A DNA stretch of 64,000 nt from Tubulanus polymorphus (GCF_964204645.1 NC_134030.1:8368278-8432277), one strand, 5' to 3'. Shown: positions 1 through 29,519, counted from the first letter of the stretch. Numbers and translations: made by a program. Notes: generated from the letters alone by a model not told the origin.

Positions 1-606
1 GGCGAGATGGAGAATACCGACGGTCCTCTGCTAGTCCTCTAGCTGCAATATGTAGATGGTTTATTATATATGTATATGTATATACATATAATTATATATA
101 TTTTGAGGTAGTAAAAGATAGAGTAGAATTGGCCCTTGATTATCACTCGTTGATGTAATGATGTAACTGCATGGAATAGATGACCAGTTCATTAGGGATT
201 ACCGGCTACAGAGAGGTCTGGGTTGGCTGTCATCGGTTGTTGGTGGTGGTGAAAATTTCTAACGGCATAGTTACCCAGCTAGTTCGTCGTTCTTCAGGGG
301 GGCCGCATTTCTGAGCCTAGTTAACGAATGTCGTGTACACATATGATTTACATTATTTACGGGAGTTGACACTCGGAGGGTAAATGATTAACGGAATATG
401 ATATCACTTCCCCGTGAAAATGATGTGAAAATATATACGTGCACATAACAATGGTACGTTAGCATAGGCTTGGGTAATTAGTGCTAAGGTTTGCTATAGT
501 ATTCAACGTTCAATGTGTTTGATTTGATGCGGTGTATTGATGTCATAAGTTACTAGTAGTTATCTGTATTAAAAGACAGCAGCTCGTGTCAAACATAGTG
601 AAATAT

Positions 607-718
607 TGGTAACTGATGATACATCGCACTGCAGTGGTAACTAATGATACATCGTACCGCAGTGGTAACTAATGATACATCGCACTGCAGTGGTAACTGA
701 TGATATGTCCCACCGCGG
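607..718. repeat. 28-bp tandem repeat, four copies
   Basis: The unit begins TGGTAACTGATGATACATCG and repeats at 607, 635, 663 and 691 with a few substitutions, most in the fourth copy. There are no spacers. This is a minisatellite. Confidence 0.9.
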
Positions 719-2006
719 TGTAGATGCACCAAAGCGGTATGCCCATTATTCAACACGCTGGGGTGGAATTTGAAAAAAATGGTATTCCAGTACTTTCGCG
801 TATTAATCAGCACTGAAAGGGCTAAGTCTTGATTGTAAAAACTGGTGGTGGTCATTTGTTCCGTCAACCGCAGACAGTCGAGAGAAAGATGATAGGAATG
901 ATGGAAGTTGTCGAAGAAGAAATCGGGCGGTGCGTGATGTTGTCGAATGTGATTACGTGTATAAATGGCGCGGTAGCGTAAAATTGAAAATGCAAATGAG
1001 GAACGGATTGTTGGAATACGTGACGACTACATGAATAATTCTATTAATTCTGCCTTACAAAATAGAACGTGAATGAAACATCGACACGACAAGGAAATGA
1101 TAGAAATTTCCTGTCGAATTTTCGTTCGTTTGTCGTTGAGGTTCTGATTCGCGATTTCGAACCGACCGTCGTAAAATGCGGCGTCGTCGTCATCGTTGTC
1201 ATCGTCGTAGAAATTGTGGTTAACCGATCGTGTATGTTGACAGGAAATGGAATCGTATTGCCACTGTCAAAACGGGCTGCGCTACTAATGGGTCGGAGAA
1301 AAAGTCGCAGATGAGCTTTCAGAAAAATTTCAGGAAATGACTTAGCACCGGCCATTAATCTCTTGTATTTTGACTTCTCGAAATGACGTTCCGAATCAGG
1401 TTTAGGCCGGGGGAAATATTAGTTAGAAATGCAGTTATATTAATCAGCTCTAGACTATACTCCAGTTTTAATCTTCCTAGATATTTCTTCTTTTGGCTTC
1501 TATAGATAAATGTTCAGTTGTTTTGCCCAGTATTAGAATTATTATCCATAACTTAAATTAATGTAGATTACATTAGTTTAGTCTACATTAGTTTAAGTAT
1601 CTTTGTTATCTAAACCTCATCGTTTCTTTGCTCATCGCCATTTCAGCGATGTTTTATAGCTGAAGAAACAAGTCACTAAATTTTCACGCTACATCCAAAA
1701 ATGTGGAGGTGTAACGTCTCTGGTATTAACCCCTGAACCCAAGAATGGACATTAGAAATTGGAAACTGATATAATGACATGGATTCTATGAGGGTGTGGT
1801 TCTGGGTGTAAGTGTGATACTTGCACTTAAATAAAGAGTTATATTCAGTGGATCCACTGAGTCTCACTACACAACAAGTGACACTTTGTTGACTATTGAC
1901 ATTTAATTCGACGAACAAAGCTCGTGCATTATGAGCAACGTTTCGATTCACTTTCATTATGTATATTTACACGAATAGCGCTTAATAGTAAAAGACGCCG
2001 TTCCCA

Positions 2007-2025
2007 CCCCCCCCCCCCCCCCCCC
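2007..2025. repeat. Poly(C) run
   Basis: Nineteen consecutive C residues; length is likely polymorphic and error-prone in sequencing. Confidence 0.95.
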
Positions 2026-2818
2026 GAGGCTTCGTGATCCTAATTAAACACATTTTTAAACGGGCCGTTTTCGAGCGTCGGTGCCATTGTCATCATCGAG
2101 AGTCTCTCGTAAAGATCTCCGATGACGATGATGATGCCAGGTAACGTTCGATAATTGGAACGCTTATATGCCCGGTATACTCGTCGAAGCATGTACTAAT
2201 TGTTGCTATCCAATCTTTCGCGGTTATATGTCAACATCTCCCGATGACATTAAGCAAGTTCTAATTAGACTACGAGTGGATAAGTTACATATACACGAGA
2301 CATGTATATACACCGGGGTTCAGTGTAACGAGAGAGAGAGAGAGAAAGAGAGAGCTTACCGAAATTATTTTAGCCGTTGAGGCGACTGGAATAACATTGA
2401 CCTAAGGCAGCAACTGTGCGCGGCTATGGATTACAGTCAGGTCTCCGGCAACCTGCTTATTATAGGTCAAAGCGCGCGGGTTTAATCTTATTATGTTCAT
2501 TCGGCTGAAGAAAATATGCAGCCTGAGGAAATTGATTCCGGTGTTACATACAACGGATAGTCATGTTGTCAATATATGACGGTATTACAGTATCTATCTA
2601 TGTATATAAACCCGATAGATACGTATTTGCAGGTGTGTTCAATCTGCAACCTACGGCCATCTGCGGTATATAGGCTCGATAAAGATAATCAATAGATTAT
2701 GATAGTAAATACGAAATTGAATCACTTGCTGCTATTGTGGCCTTCTTGACACACGGATCAGTTTTGTCCTGCCATCGTGGCCATCTTGGACTGTCAGATA
2801 TCAGTCTCCCCCATTGTG

Positions 2819-3177
2819 GCTATCTTGAATGATAAAATACTAGACACGACTGCTTCCATTGTGGCCATCTTTGTTAGAGATAGTTGGTTGCATATTGTGA
2901 AATGAAAGGGATAGTCGTTGGAAATTTTTTGTATGCCAATGATATAGAATGGATTCATATTCTCTATCTTCAGATTTATATATATATAAAAATCAAATAC
3001 TGTTATTTCGTGCTTTGCGGCTGTCTTGAATAATGAAATGATAGATGTCCTGCTTCCATTGTGGCCATCTTTGTTAGAGATGGTAACAACCTTATGAAAT
3101 GAAAGGCATAGTCGTGATCAAGTTTTTTGTATGTCAATAATTCAAAATGGATTCATATTCCGTATTTTTCAGATAAA
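2819..3177. repeat. Tandem duplication overlapping the MEIOC splice acceptor
   Basis: Two diverged units, about 2819-2976 and 3019-3177, share blocks such as TGCTTCCATTGTGGCCATCT and ATGGATTCATATTC. Both end with a pyrimidine-rich tract and CAG. The second CAG is the acceptor used for the first MEIOC coding exon; the first (about 2970) is a potential decoy. Shorter related pieces carrying TGGCCATCTTG lie at 2735-2820. Confidence 0.8.
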
Positions 3178-3226
3178 TATATTAGAATTACATACAGCAC
3201 TACAGCGTGCTAGCCTCTCGAAGAAC

Positions 3227-18517
<15,291 letters not shown>

Positions 18518-19076
18518 TTATCTCATCGATTCCTTGTAATTCCTAGTTAAACTTAGCGATCAATATAAATCATACTCGTTATCTATATTTACGATACGCC
18601 GTACGTTCGAATAAGATTGCATTACGATACCGATCTGGACCCAGTGCCGTATGTTACGATTGAAATTTGCTGAAAATTTTAGATGTAATACGAATACATG
18701 CAAAACTTTGTCGAATGCGAAACTGTCGAAATATTTCTTCGATGCCAAGCGTCAAACAAAAAAAACTCCCGACGGTCCTATGCGGTGTTCGATTTTCTCT
18801 TAAGTTGAATGGCGTTTTTCGATCATGTTAATATTTTGAAGAAGGAAAAAAAAACGTATTGTTGTAATTTATTATTGATAATATTATTGTATAATATTTC
18901 AAATTTAGATCGTACTACGTTGAAATATTTTAAGGTTCACGCGTGTTTCGTGGTTGATATTAAGTGTGTACCCACTGGCACCGTAGGTGTGTCGTGATAC
19001 TGCAGCGTATATACGTGTCATTCGTTCTGTTAAAATGAGCTTATAATCATCTGAGGTGTTCACAAATTTCCTGTGC

Positions 19077-19260
19077 CCGCAGTTCTAGGCGCGTGCCACT
19101 CTTGCTTGAGTTTGTAATCGGGTTCAAATCCCTGACGAGGGGGATGGTTGATATCCAGCTGATATGGAAATCCTAAAAAGTAGGATGCTACTAGTGCTAG
19201 TTGAGATTGAAGAATGTAGAGTATTTCCTATGGCATATAAACGAAACTAAACGATTAGGT
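19077..19260 (+). mobile_element. Partial tRNA-derived SINE
   Basis: A clean B box GGTTCAAATCC (19132-19142) lies in a tRNA-like setting, followed by a body and an A-rich end ATAAACGAAACTAAACGAT. No convincing A box was found, so the head is worn. Confidence 0.45.
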
Positions 19261-20220
19261 GTATTTTAAACTACCGGTTAAGCAAGCAATATTCAAACAA
19301 AGTATAATAGGATGATAACAATTTTATACACGCGTGCAATGATACATAGTCTGTGCTCTTACGATTTTGAAATCAGTTTTCGCCTGCCTACTCAAATCCG
19401 TATATTGTTAAATAAGTTTACCCCGATTGCAAAATTATATGTGATAGTTTGATAAAATGATTATCAAGGATCACTTTCTAATGATAGATAGGTGATGATT
19501 AGTTGCGATCCTGTGCTACTGATTTTTATGCTTTTTATGTGCGAGATAAAGGTCAACCACTTAGCTACAGTATGCGGTTTTTTCTTCAATCCTTTCATAA
19601 ACTAACTTTGTACACTCAATGTCGTCATTTATGATAATAATGTCTGTCTGTAAACAATGATGTTGATGATGATGATGATGCACATATTTTCACTATTGAT
19701 TAGCATTTAAAACTTGGAGAATTTTTTAGGGCGTATTAAAGCGAGTATAGGAGTCTTTTAGGTTTCAGCAGATGATTGTTGATTTGTCATGACGTTTCGA
19801 ACTCAACGATCGTTGGACTAGTCTCTTAACGCTTTCGTCTGTATCGACTACGGTCGCGCTAACCTCACGAATACTTTCAAATTCGTCTAGCTGCGCGTTT
19901 TTTAATGTTCAGACATCAACAGGAAGAAAATAGGCTATATTTTTATTACTACTGCAATTCTGCTTTAATCGAATTAGATAATTATCTGTTACATCGATAA
20001 CAGAAAAATGGACAAAAACGTCATCTTTATCTGAAAATATATAGTTCATAGTATTCACAGCATAATCGAGATTTGTTTTTAAAAATGCTTTGAAAGGCAA
20101 CTATTCTTATATATAAAGATTGCGTCGATCGGACGAATGAACGATGATATCGGCGAAAATTGTACTGAAATCTATTATCGCGTATTATCAACAAAACGTG
20201 TACATAACGTTAATAATCAT

Positions 20221-20226
20221 AATAAA
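20221..20226 (+). promoter_or_regulatory. Possible MEIOC poly(A) signal
   Basis: First clear AATAAA found on the plus strand after the MEIOC stop, 1.7 kb downstream; variant hexamers nearer the stop cannot be excluded. Confidence 0.3.
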
Positions 20227-21123
20227 CAATATTTAAATTATACTGTGATATGGGTATTAGTTAGAGTAATTTAATGATGATAAATATATGATATATGATA
20301 TGCTTTAATTTGATAATGCGCTGAAGGAGAGTAACAAGAGGGTGATTTTACATGTATATATATATTTGATTGCTGACGAGTTTCTTCGAGATGTTTCGGT
20401 GTTCAAGTTTTTAGAATTAAGTATTGCGTTTCGTGTTGTGTTTTTTTATTAATAGTTATCCAATAGTTATTCGATAGTTTTCCGATAGATATCGGAAGTT
20501 GCCCGCGTAGTGTAATGACTGTCATTTTCGTGGATTTTTTCGAATTGAGAATCCCCGTGCGTAGTGAATAGTTGAAAGCGACGCGTTGCTCTACCGCCGT
20601 CGGTCACTCTCTAGTTTTTTAGCTGCGAATTTGAGAAGCTTCGAACATTTATCATACAGTGAGTTTTAAGAGTTGTCCGTTAATCAAAATTTGTAAATTT
20701 CCTATATATATATATATATGTATATCGAATGCACGGTTCATATGATATATTTTTTGTGCAATGATTGATCTACTTAATTGCTAATCGATTGAATTGAAAT
20801 GTGTTCATTGAGTCGCATTGGTTCGTTCCGACTCACGAACGGATATAGTAATCCGTGCGATTGCGAAAAATTTGACGTTTCGTAAACTTCTTAAATAAAG
20901 AGCCGTGAGATTTTTATTATGTGTATTTGAGATGGAATTTTCGAAAAATGAGAAACTAGAATAGCATTGTCTTGCTGCGTCGAGCGTCGGTAGATTGCAT
21001 TATTATAAGCAATGGACTTGTGGCAGAACTAGTAGGGGCTTCCATGTACTTCGATTGTGAAAACAAAAAGTGTACAGCAGTGATGATACAGTATTGATAG
21101 GTTGGTTACCGGTACACCAGGCC

Positions 21124-21228
21124 CCAGTTCCACAGTTGTGAGTTAGAGTTAACTTTAAGTTGAAACCAGTTCATTTTCAATGAGTTAACTCAGAAGAGTC
21201 AAATCTTTACTCAGAGCTGTGGAACTGG
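21124..21228. mobile_element. Foldback element, CCAGTTCC family
   Basis: Perfect 12-bp ends CCAGTTCCACAG and CTGTGGAACTGG bound a 105-bp unit with GTTAACT-rich core. Confidence 0.75.
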
Positions 21229-24200
21229 ATTGGTTGTTTTAGGTATTAAAACAGTTGGGATCAAATTCCTTTGCCGTTTTATTCTGTGTGTTTGCGTAAT
21301 TTTTAATCGTGCTCGTACGTCGTTCGTTCTTCGCTGAAAAAAATCCAAACAACCATGACAGCAGAAGGTGTGAAGATTAGTGTGTGCTTATGACTTCGCG
21401 AGTACAATGATTTATAGAAGAGACACGATAAAAAGGATTGAATAAAGTTGTAGTAATTTTTATACGCTGAGTCGTTGCGGTAGTTGTGGGGCTCCGCTGG
21501 ATTCGGATGATTTCACGATGTTGATATGATAGAAAAAAAATGCATTTTCTCTTTATACGGGACAATTAACGTTAGTAACCGAATACATATCTTAACCACA
21601 GTTTCTATATCTGGAGGGTCGCAGATTGAAAAATGAAAATATTTTAGATTATAGGTATTGTCGATAAACTGATTACATGAAATATTAGGATATATATTAT
21701 TTTTGATTTAGATAACGTAGGTGTTTGCAGTAATGCGGCACTGTTGTTTGTTATTTACGGAATTGTTGTCTTAGTCGGAAGAAGATTTAGAATACTTGCA
21801 TAATAGTTGAACACAATAATATAACATAAACTCTTATATTCATATAAATATACATATATACATATACATATATTTTGCTGAATCTCTTTAACTATATAGT
21901 AAATAACGGTATATCCAACGTAACAGTAGCCATTAGTAAGTGATCGACATTGAATAGTTACTCGTATATAGAATTAGATTATATGGCTATGATTTTAGTA
22001 TAGTTACCATGGGAAATGATATACCGGGTAGGTCGTATTGGATTAGTTTTCTCGATAACAAATCGTGCTTCTAAGGCGTAGATAGATTTAGGTATAGCTT
22101 CATTTTTTCGTGCCGCGTTTCAATTTCCGTGCGTTGAGTTCCCGAAAATAAAGACTGATGCTTATATACGCCGCTTAGGTTATGCATGAGTGAGACTTTT
22201 TCGTCTATCAAAGGCCAGTACTGATAGTAATCATAGTGTGAATTTCGATTGTTTCAAGACATCCCTGCCCCTCTTGCCTCGTTGTTCTGCATAGAGACAG
22301 CATTTTTACCGCGATATTAAAACAATCATGATTTCCAGTGTCTCGTTTTATTTGTGCAGTTCGTGCACGTACTCAGAATCCCGATAAAACTTGGAAAGAT
22401 GTATCGCAAGTCAGCGATATTTTTGCATCCCGCTTAAGCAGAAATTAGGCACTTAATCAGCAGAGAAAGTTACATGTAAAGCGATAGTTCTTCTATCTTG
22501 AAATGATTCCATTTGTATTGATTAGCTTTTACAAATCAGTCTTATATAAAGGTTGTTACATACATTAGATGCACATTGATGATAATAACATGTACGTTTC
22601 ATAGATAATGAATTGTTGTTTATGGTAGTTTTATAATACAGTGTGCCGACGATGGGATATCGATATTTGAAGTTGGCTTTAAAAGAAAAAGTGAGTACCT
22701 ACCTACTTATAGGTTATGTAAAATAACACGGGCTTAATGAGAGATTAAAACTATGTACATGTACATGTAACTCAATTTGTGTACATGTGCATGTATGCAT
22801 ACGCCTATAAACAGGTGTAAGGATATTTTTGCAGCCATTTTCTAGATATTTATAGCGCTCACGTAGTATCCGGTCTGTACTGCGATTAGGGGCGAAGTAG
22901 CCGAAATGTCAGTTTATATATCAGATTCGGGATGTTTTTATTTAAAAAAAAAAAACGTATTCGAAAACGATATTTGCCGCAAATTTCAACCAAGTTGCGA
23001 TTTGAAGGAAAATAGAAATGATATCGTTTTTATTATTAGAGCCGTGTGCAATAGTCATAATCAAAATTATCATTGATTTAAAATCGATACATGATCTGAT
23101 CTGCGACGCACTGGCGTACACGCACGCGTTCTGTAAAACATAGTCGATTGTTATGCAATATTCCTGGATTTAGTTTTTATTAGACAGCATATAGATGTTA
23201 ACGTAATTTACTGCTTTATGTTCTTTCATTAATCAATAACTCTAATCAATTGATGATTATTATTACTCAGTGTTTGTGTACTATATATGAATTGTGAGTT
23301 TTGAAGTTCGTTATGTATATTACTATATATTTGTAATCAAAATTCTCGATTAGATGCAGAATATTATTATGATTCTTATGATATTGTTTACAATGTATAT
23401 GTTCACGAATATATATGTGTGTATACTGGTATATTTGGTGATTCGTAGATTTAAGATTGCCGAATGATAATCGCTATTATGATCGAAGATGGTAGGATAG
23501 TAGATCGGAAATTATCTTGAATGAAGAATGGAGTAAGATGGTCCCGATCGATGAGTTGAATATTGATATTAAGCACCGTCGAATTTCAGGGATTGATTGG
23601 TTAAAGGTCGATTAGAATTAACCATCCAATGAATACGGTGGTGATTAGGAAATTTTAATCGTCACTCTATCAGTTGTCCGCTGATATCTTAACCAACTTT
23701 TAAGCAACTGGTTCCTGGATTTACTCAACGTAGGTCAACTGGTTTCGGGTTTCATTTGTAAGTCTTACAAAAAAGCAGATTGAATAGTAGCAGTAGATAA
23801 GTTTTTAAAAGTTTAAAGCGAATTCAGAGAGTTTACTTTTAGCCAATATATAGCTATCTTTTTTACGATCAAATTGATAGATTATTAAGAATGTAGCTGG
23901 AATTTTCTGATCGTAGGATATTTTACGTTTTTAGTTGTAGTTGATTGCTGTATTTAATGTTACGTATGAATGACTATATATCCCATGTATCACTTTTTCG
24001 AAATCATTATCTTATTGAAAACTAATTCGTATTCATATGCGCTTATGATATAAATTACTATGATAGCTGAATATAATTACGGTTATACTTGTGAAAATCG
24101 TTTTGATCAGGCAGAGTTCTTAGAGCAGCCGGTATGTAAGGTACTGTGCCGTAATCAAGCTCATTCCAATGATTTAGAGCGATTGAACGGCTTTTATGGA

Positions 24201-25173
24201 CTGAAATCTTCGCGTAATTTATTGAAATTTACATCGAAACTTAGCTTGAAAAATGTAGGAATTTTAGTTGTTCGCAAATCAAAGTTTAAAAACTAGAGGT
24301 TGGACTTGGAAATTCCCTTAGAATGAATATCAGTAATTTAGCTCAGATAGATACAGTTGCCTCCCTTATTACGTCAATGATTTGCCATGATGCAAGTTCT
24401 CTTCAGGGTTTCCAGGTTTCATATTCAGGTTGTAGATTATTGATTATTATCGACTGTTATATGTAAATATATATATATATACGTTTAAATATATATATTC
24501 ATACTAGTATTTCATGTAGGTATTAGCGGCGTTGTTCATAGAGTTGACGATTAGTTCGTTTTATATTGTTTTAGGGGTTTTGAGTTTTGATTTTCGACGT
24601 GACGCGTACGTTATTAATCGAAATAGTAGATTTGTATTTATTGAAACTGGTTGCATATTTAGAAAAAAATCGATACAAACCGCAATTGTCTGCGATCGTT
24701 AGCATTTTAGTTTCGCCGTTAGTTCAAAAAGCATCTTCTGCTCTCCCAACAAAAACGCTTAGCGCAATCAATGTCGTTCGTAGAGAGGAAACTTTTTAAA
24801 AAACATTCCATTTTATATGAGATAGTATACAATATATTGATATTAATATGATTATAATAATTATGATGATAATGATAATGATGTACTTCATCTATATGTG
24901 ATTGTAAATGTATATATGAATATATGAATGATGTTATTGTTGAGAAATGATAATTCGGTCAGAACCAAAGAGTAAAATATCGACACCCCACTCTCTGCAT
25001 TTGTGCATCGTATCATTGATAATGTACGTGTACGACTTGTGGTTGTATAATGCGTGTTGTGTCTTTCAATATTTTACTGGTGCATAAGCAGCAGCGTCAT
25101 CATATTATGGGAAATGAGCGCATGTATGAGCCACGATTACGCGGTGAGACAAGATTGGCAGGGATCGAGACGA

Positions 25174-25380
25174 GTCAAATTTGGCCCGTGCCTAATTATA
25201 GAGAGCGCACTCGCACGTAAACCACTCGCTCGATACTAAACGATGCTCAATCGAAGCGAAGTGAGTCACTCCCGGAACTAGTTGCAATTCAAATGCAATC
25301 GTTTGTCCCGTGCTGAAATTTGGCTGCGGCCTGGTTCGAAGTTTTTTCGTCGAGCCAAATAGGCACGGGCCCATTTGGCA
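25174..25380. mobile_element. MITE with GGCCCGTGCC ends
   Basis: Left TCAAATTTGGCCCGTGCCTA and right AGGCACGGGCCCATTTGGCA are near-complementary over about 24 bp, bounding a 207-bp noncoding unit with an inner imperfect palindrome. Confidence 0.75.
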
Positions 25381-27733
25381 CCAATGGGAACAGTTGTTCA
25401 ATACGCCAATACGCTCATGTGATCGCGGCTCTAATTATGGTTTTCTGTCAGTTGACGTCAATGTTGTGAGGCTGCGGTATGTCCTTATTGTAGTTCACTG
25501 TTTCGGTGTAACAAAGCAGTGTTAGTCTTTCCCGGCGTTAGGACGAGGATGATTCAAATACAAACATCTGCATGAAACGGAATATTTTTTGCTTCCAAAA
25601 TTGAAGAATCTGACGAAATTCCATGTATCGTTCCGTAGAATTGACAGAATTTTGTGGATTCTCGGGCCAGTGTTTCGAAATGGAAGGTATTGCCCGGGAT
25701 AAGCTAACATTGTTTTAATAATCACATTGCTCTCATTAACCCTTTGTTTGCTATTTGCGACTTCTGGTTGGAACTGGCCCGAGCATTAACCCCCCATTTC
25801 AAATTGCAATTCTTGCATAGTGTTCATTGATTTATCATTTAAACTCTATAAAAATGTGTTGTGTATTACGTATTGTTTTGCTTTTTCTGGTTAACCAAAA
25901 CTGTAGTTTTTTGATAATTGTACGTTATTTTAGTTTGCTAGTCACTTTGTCACCATTTTGTTTAGTTGTTTGCCGCTTCTTTTTTTGTACCTAGATATTA
26001 GTCATTCCCTCCACATTCCATTTTTGTATTTATTCATCTCGCGACGCTGATTGCCGAGAAATTGCAATGTAAAAACTGTCGCATATAGTATTAGAATATC
26101 GTCGAAATTCAAATGTGTTGTTCGAAATTTTCGATCGACTGAAAGCGTATATAGCATTTGATAACGCCTGTTGGAAGATAGTCGTTTTCTTATTTAGATT
26201 TTTCTGCTTAGATCGTATGCATTTTAAAAGCTATCTTCGAATGTTGTCCGTAGTAGCGTAGTGCGCCCAGCCGCTTGCGATTCAACGTACCGTAGATCGT
26301 CGTCGCTGATTCTAATCGCGCCGATGATAAAAATCGATCGTATATAGTTTTCCTGATCTCATCGCAATCGAAAAAACAACCACAGTAATCGTAATAGATA
26401 TTCGTTCGTTTTATCACTGTTTGTTTTTTGTGCAATAGTTATAATGACACATGCGTAGTCACTTTCACCTTAGTAGTTTATCCTATCGACGTAGTCACTC
26501 GAGTATTTATCTTCATCGTTGAATATTTGACTTCTCGAAAATTTTTTAAAATGATCTGTATTTTTACACCGCAATTCCTCCCCTGCAGTGCTTTTCATGT
26601 GCTTTTTTCGTACACGCGACAATTTGAAATATTTTTGCTGGTTGTAACAGGGTAAAAATTAACTTATTCATATCAGCAGAGAATTCGGTAGCGAAGCTTG
26701 GCGATTCTTTTCCAAGGTCTGGCTTCGTCTGGAAATTTTATCAGATCTTCGCGTCAATCATTACGGTAATACTCCAAATATTGAGGTATTGAGATTTTGT
26801 GTATGGCGATGATTGTAAAATCGCCGTATTGCTCAAACTTTCCGCAAATTATAATGATAATTCTACTCATGCAATTGATGATAGGAGAAAAGTATTGTCC
26901 AGTTTATAAATCAACGGCAAGTTTTCTAGAATAATTGAAATATCTGTACTCTCGCTCATTGCGCTGGCGCAATTCAGATTACCGTTCAGATTACCGTTAT
27001 TAAGTGAATCATACTAGCTGATGGTACTTAGATAAATCGGCATTCATTTTATATCAGAGCGTAGTGCAAATCTGTTTTTGGCGGTTTGCTACGCGGCCGT
27101 AAAGGTTTCGAACGCTAGTAAGTCGTACTGAATGAAATTATATTTTTTTAAAAGACATAAACAAGAAATAGAACTATGCTATGAATTTTTTGGCCAGTTC
27201 GTTTGTGTGCAAATACATTGGGGTTCTTGCTCAAAAAAAAGTTTGATGGTTCATAGGTAGAATTACTGGACAACAGACACACACAACCCTGAAAAAGCTA
27301 GTAATGAAATGCACTCAATGATAATAAACGCTCACGCATACTTAGATTTTCGATATTAACGCAAATAATAGAACCCGGTTTGCTCAATGAAACCTTGGGA
27401 GGTTTATCGGCCAGCTTTATGGCACCCAAGATGATACCTTTCAAGCACGCTGTTTTAATCTTGTACGTAGCAATAACTAACGGGTAGATATTTGACGGTT
27501 TGTAATGTTAGAGCCCGGTTCTGATTAGATCAGGAATCGATGGCACGTTTTTCTGGATGCCATCATTTGTTGATATTATACGTACGCCGATTTTATGATT
27601 AAGAAAAAAAAACAGATGCCGATTTAGAAAAGTTCGATCAAAGGTATATTAATCGAATCACAGAGACCGCATCATCATGATATTCATGATGAATGCTTAT
27701 CGAGTTGTAAATTGGTACTACTTCATATGTCGG

Positions 27734-27770
27734 ACCTACGAGCAATCATCTCGATGATTGCCTCGTAGGT
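27734..27770. repeat. Compact hairpin
   Basis: ACCTACGAGCAATCATC pairs with GATGATTGCCTCGTAGGT with one bulged base and a two-base centre. The 37-bp structure stands alone with no flanking element recognised. Confidence 0.85.
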
Positions 27771-28263
27771 AAGACTTACCACCGAGTCAGAAATTGTAAC
27801 TATAGGTTGATGTTATCGTAAACAAACATCGTCGTGCACAAAAGTGAAGAATATTAGTTGTTAGTTACGATTGTCATAATTTGCCGCTTTGAAATCCAGC
27901 AACCATCAGTTGACATATCACATTTTCAGTGGTTTCGGACATGACATGGTCTGCGCATCCTCCAGTTACTGCTGTATTTCGAGATGCTGAAATATCATTT
28001 TTCCTAACGTTAAACTGATAATGATAATGATAATAATATGTCAAATTGGTAATTATTAAGATTCGATTAGATTTTGTGTAACCTTCTCTTCCTCGTTATC
28101 TTTTCTTCCTGTAAAATATGAATAAATCATCAGTATTTATAGGGATTTCAAAGCAGCTCTTCTACTATATAATATATGTACGTAAGATGATTAGAATTAC
28201 ATAGTTATTCCCAGTTTCAATAAATACATATTTTCTAATGTATATTGTTAAATAAAAGTATAA

Positions 28264-28264
28264 C

Positions 28265-28296
<32 letters not shown>
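28264..28296. repeat. (ATT)n microsatellite
   Basis: About eleven perfect ATT/TTA units. Confidence 0.95.
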
Positions 28297-28301
<5 letters not shown>

Positions 28302-28576
28302 CATTAGGCCTAGATTTTAATGATTAGATTTATCGTTCTCTATGTACATTAGTTAATATTATTAAAGTGTATTGACATGTGTGACTAGTGGGATTATTAG
28401 ATCATGACAAGTAGTAAGGTTCCACCAGGTGGCGCCTGGTTCACGTGTACGTTTTAAAAATGGCCCCTGTTCGTCGTACTGTTCAATGTCGAGTCTCTGG
28501 TTTTATTTTTGCGTAAAACATGTTCACAAACTTCGGAACAGATTCTTTTCATCGAAATTGAGGCAAATAATATCCG

Positions 28577-28688
28577 GGGTCTTGTTTTATCGACTGGTAT
28601 TACCTTTAACCCGGGGGGCTAACTCAGCTCATTTTCAATTGAATCAGCCCTCGGGTTAAAGGTAATAGCAATCTATAAAACCGGTCCC
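28577..28688. mobile_element. Foldback element with long arms
   Basis: GGTATTACCTTTAACCCGGG and CTCGGGTTAAAGGTAATAGC pair, and outer GGGTCTTGTTTTAT pairs with ATAAAACCGGTCCC. The arms take up nearly the whole 112 bp. Confidence 0.75.
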
Positions 28689-29519
28689 AGATTTATAACC
28701 ACTATTGCAACTAGTGTAACTAGTATATGAGTTGGTAAAAAAAATTACATACCCGGTAGTTCATTCCTGGATGATCAATAGGAATGAACATAACCACAGA
28801 TTTTTACATATTTAATAGTATATATTTATACAAAACACCTTCCCCGTGTACCACTGTTTCCTCCAAATGTTCACATCTGCATCGAAACTAGGAGTAGGGC
28901 GATCTCTCTTGATTTTCTGGGTTTTGTGATAGCAGTCGCATCAATGATGGCATTTTTTGGTGAAATCCCACCTCCCTCCCTGTAAGATGAAGGGAATGGT
29001 TCAGATGCCGATGTGAGAACTTTGGTTTAAATTGGCTCTGAAAATGTAGAAAAACCTTAGTAACAGAAAACGACAGGGGGTTCAAGGGAACTAAACTGGC
29101 TTATAATATGCATATACTCGGTATGCAAGTAATTGATTCATAAAACTATAATTATTAGTTGTTTTTTATTGGAATTTATTACTATTATATAATTGAATGG
29201 TCCATTTTATGCATATGAGTTTCAGAATGATATAGCCTTTATGTAAAGTGTTCACCGGCTTGGTGTCTGGTAGTAGGCGCACGACTTCACAACGTATTTA
29301 CCAGAATTACCCAAATAATGATTGTCATGTTGTCAATCTTAAAAACAAACCTTGTTTCTGGAAAAATCAATACCTTCTATTGATTTGTGTTACTAGCTAC
29401 ATGTATATTTTTTTATTCGTCCGAAAAATATCGAAAAAGTTAAACGCTAACTTGTGTGGTCTAAATTCGTTTATCAATTCAACTCTTGGAAACTGCAAGT
29501 CTTGCAGATTCCAACAGGC

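Larger units (their letters stand above)
1..3172. other. 5' flank of MEIOC, no gene recognised
   Basis: Open frames here are short and have no recognised product. The stretch holds an AT-rich start (60-110), four 28-bp tandem repeats (607-718), a 19-base C run (2007-2025), and a tandem duplication of about 200 bp next to the MEIOC acceptor. A noncoding first exon and the promoter of MEIOC probably lie here but could not be placed. Confidence 0.5.

Noticed and set aside
607-718. Short regularly spaced repeats that could suggest a CRISPR array
   Set aside because: Units are directly adjacent with no unique spacers, in an animal genome.
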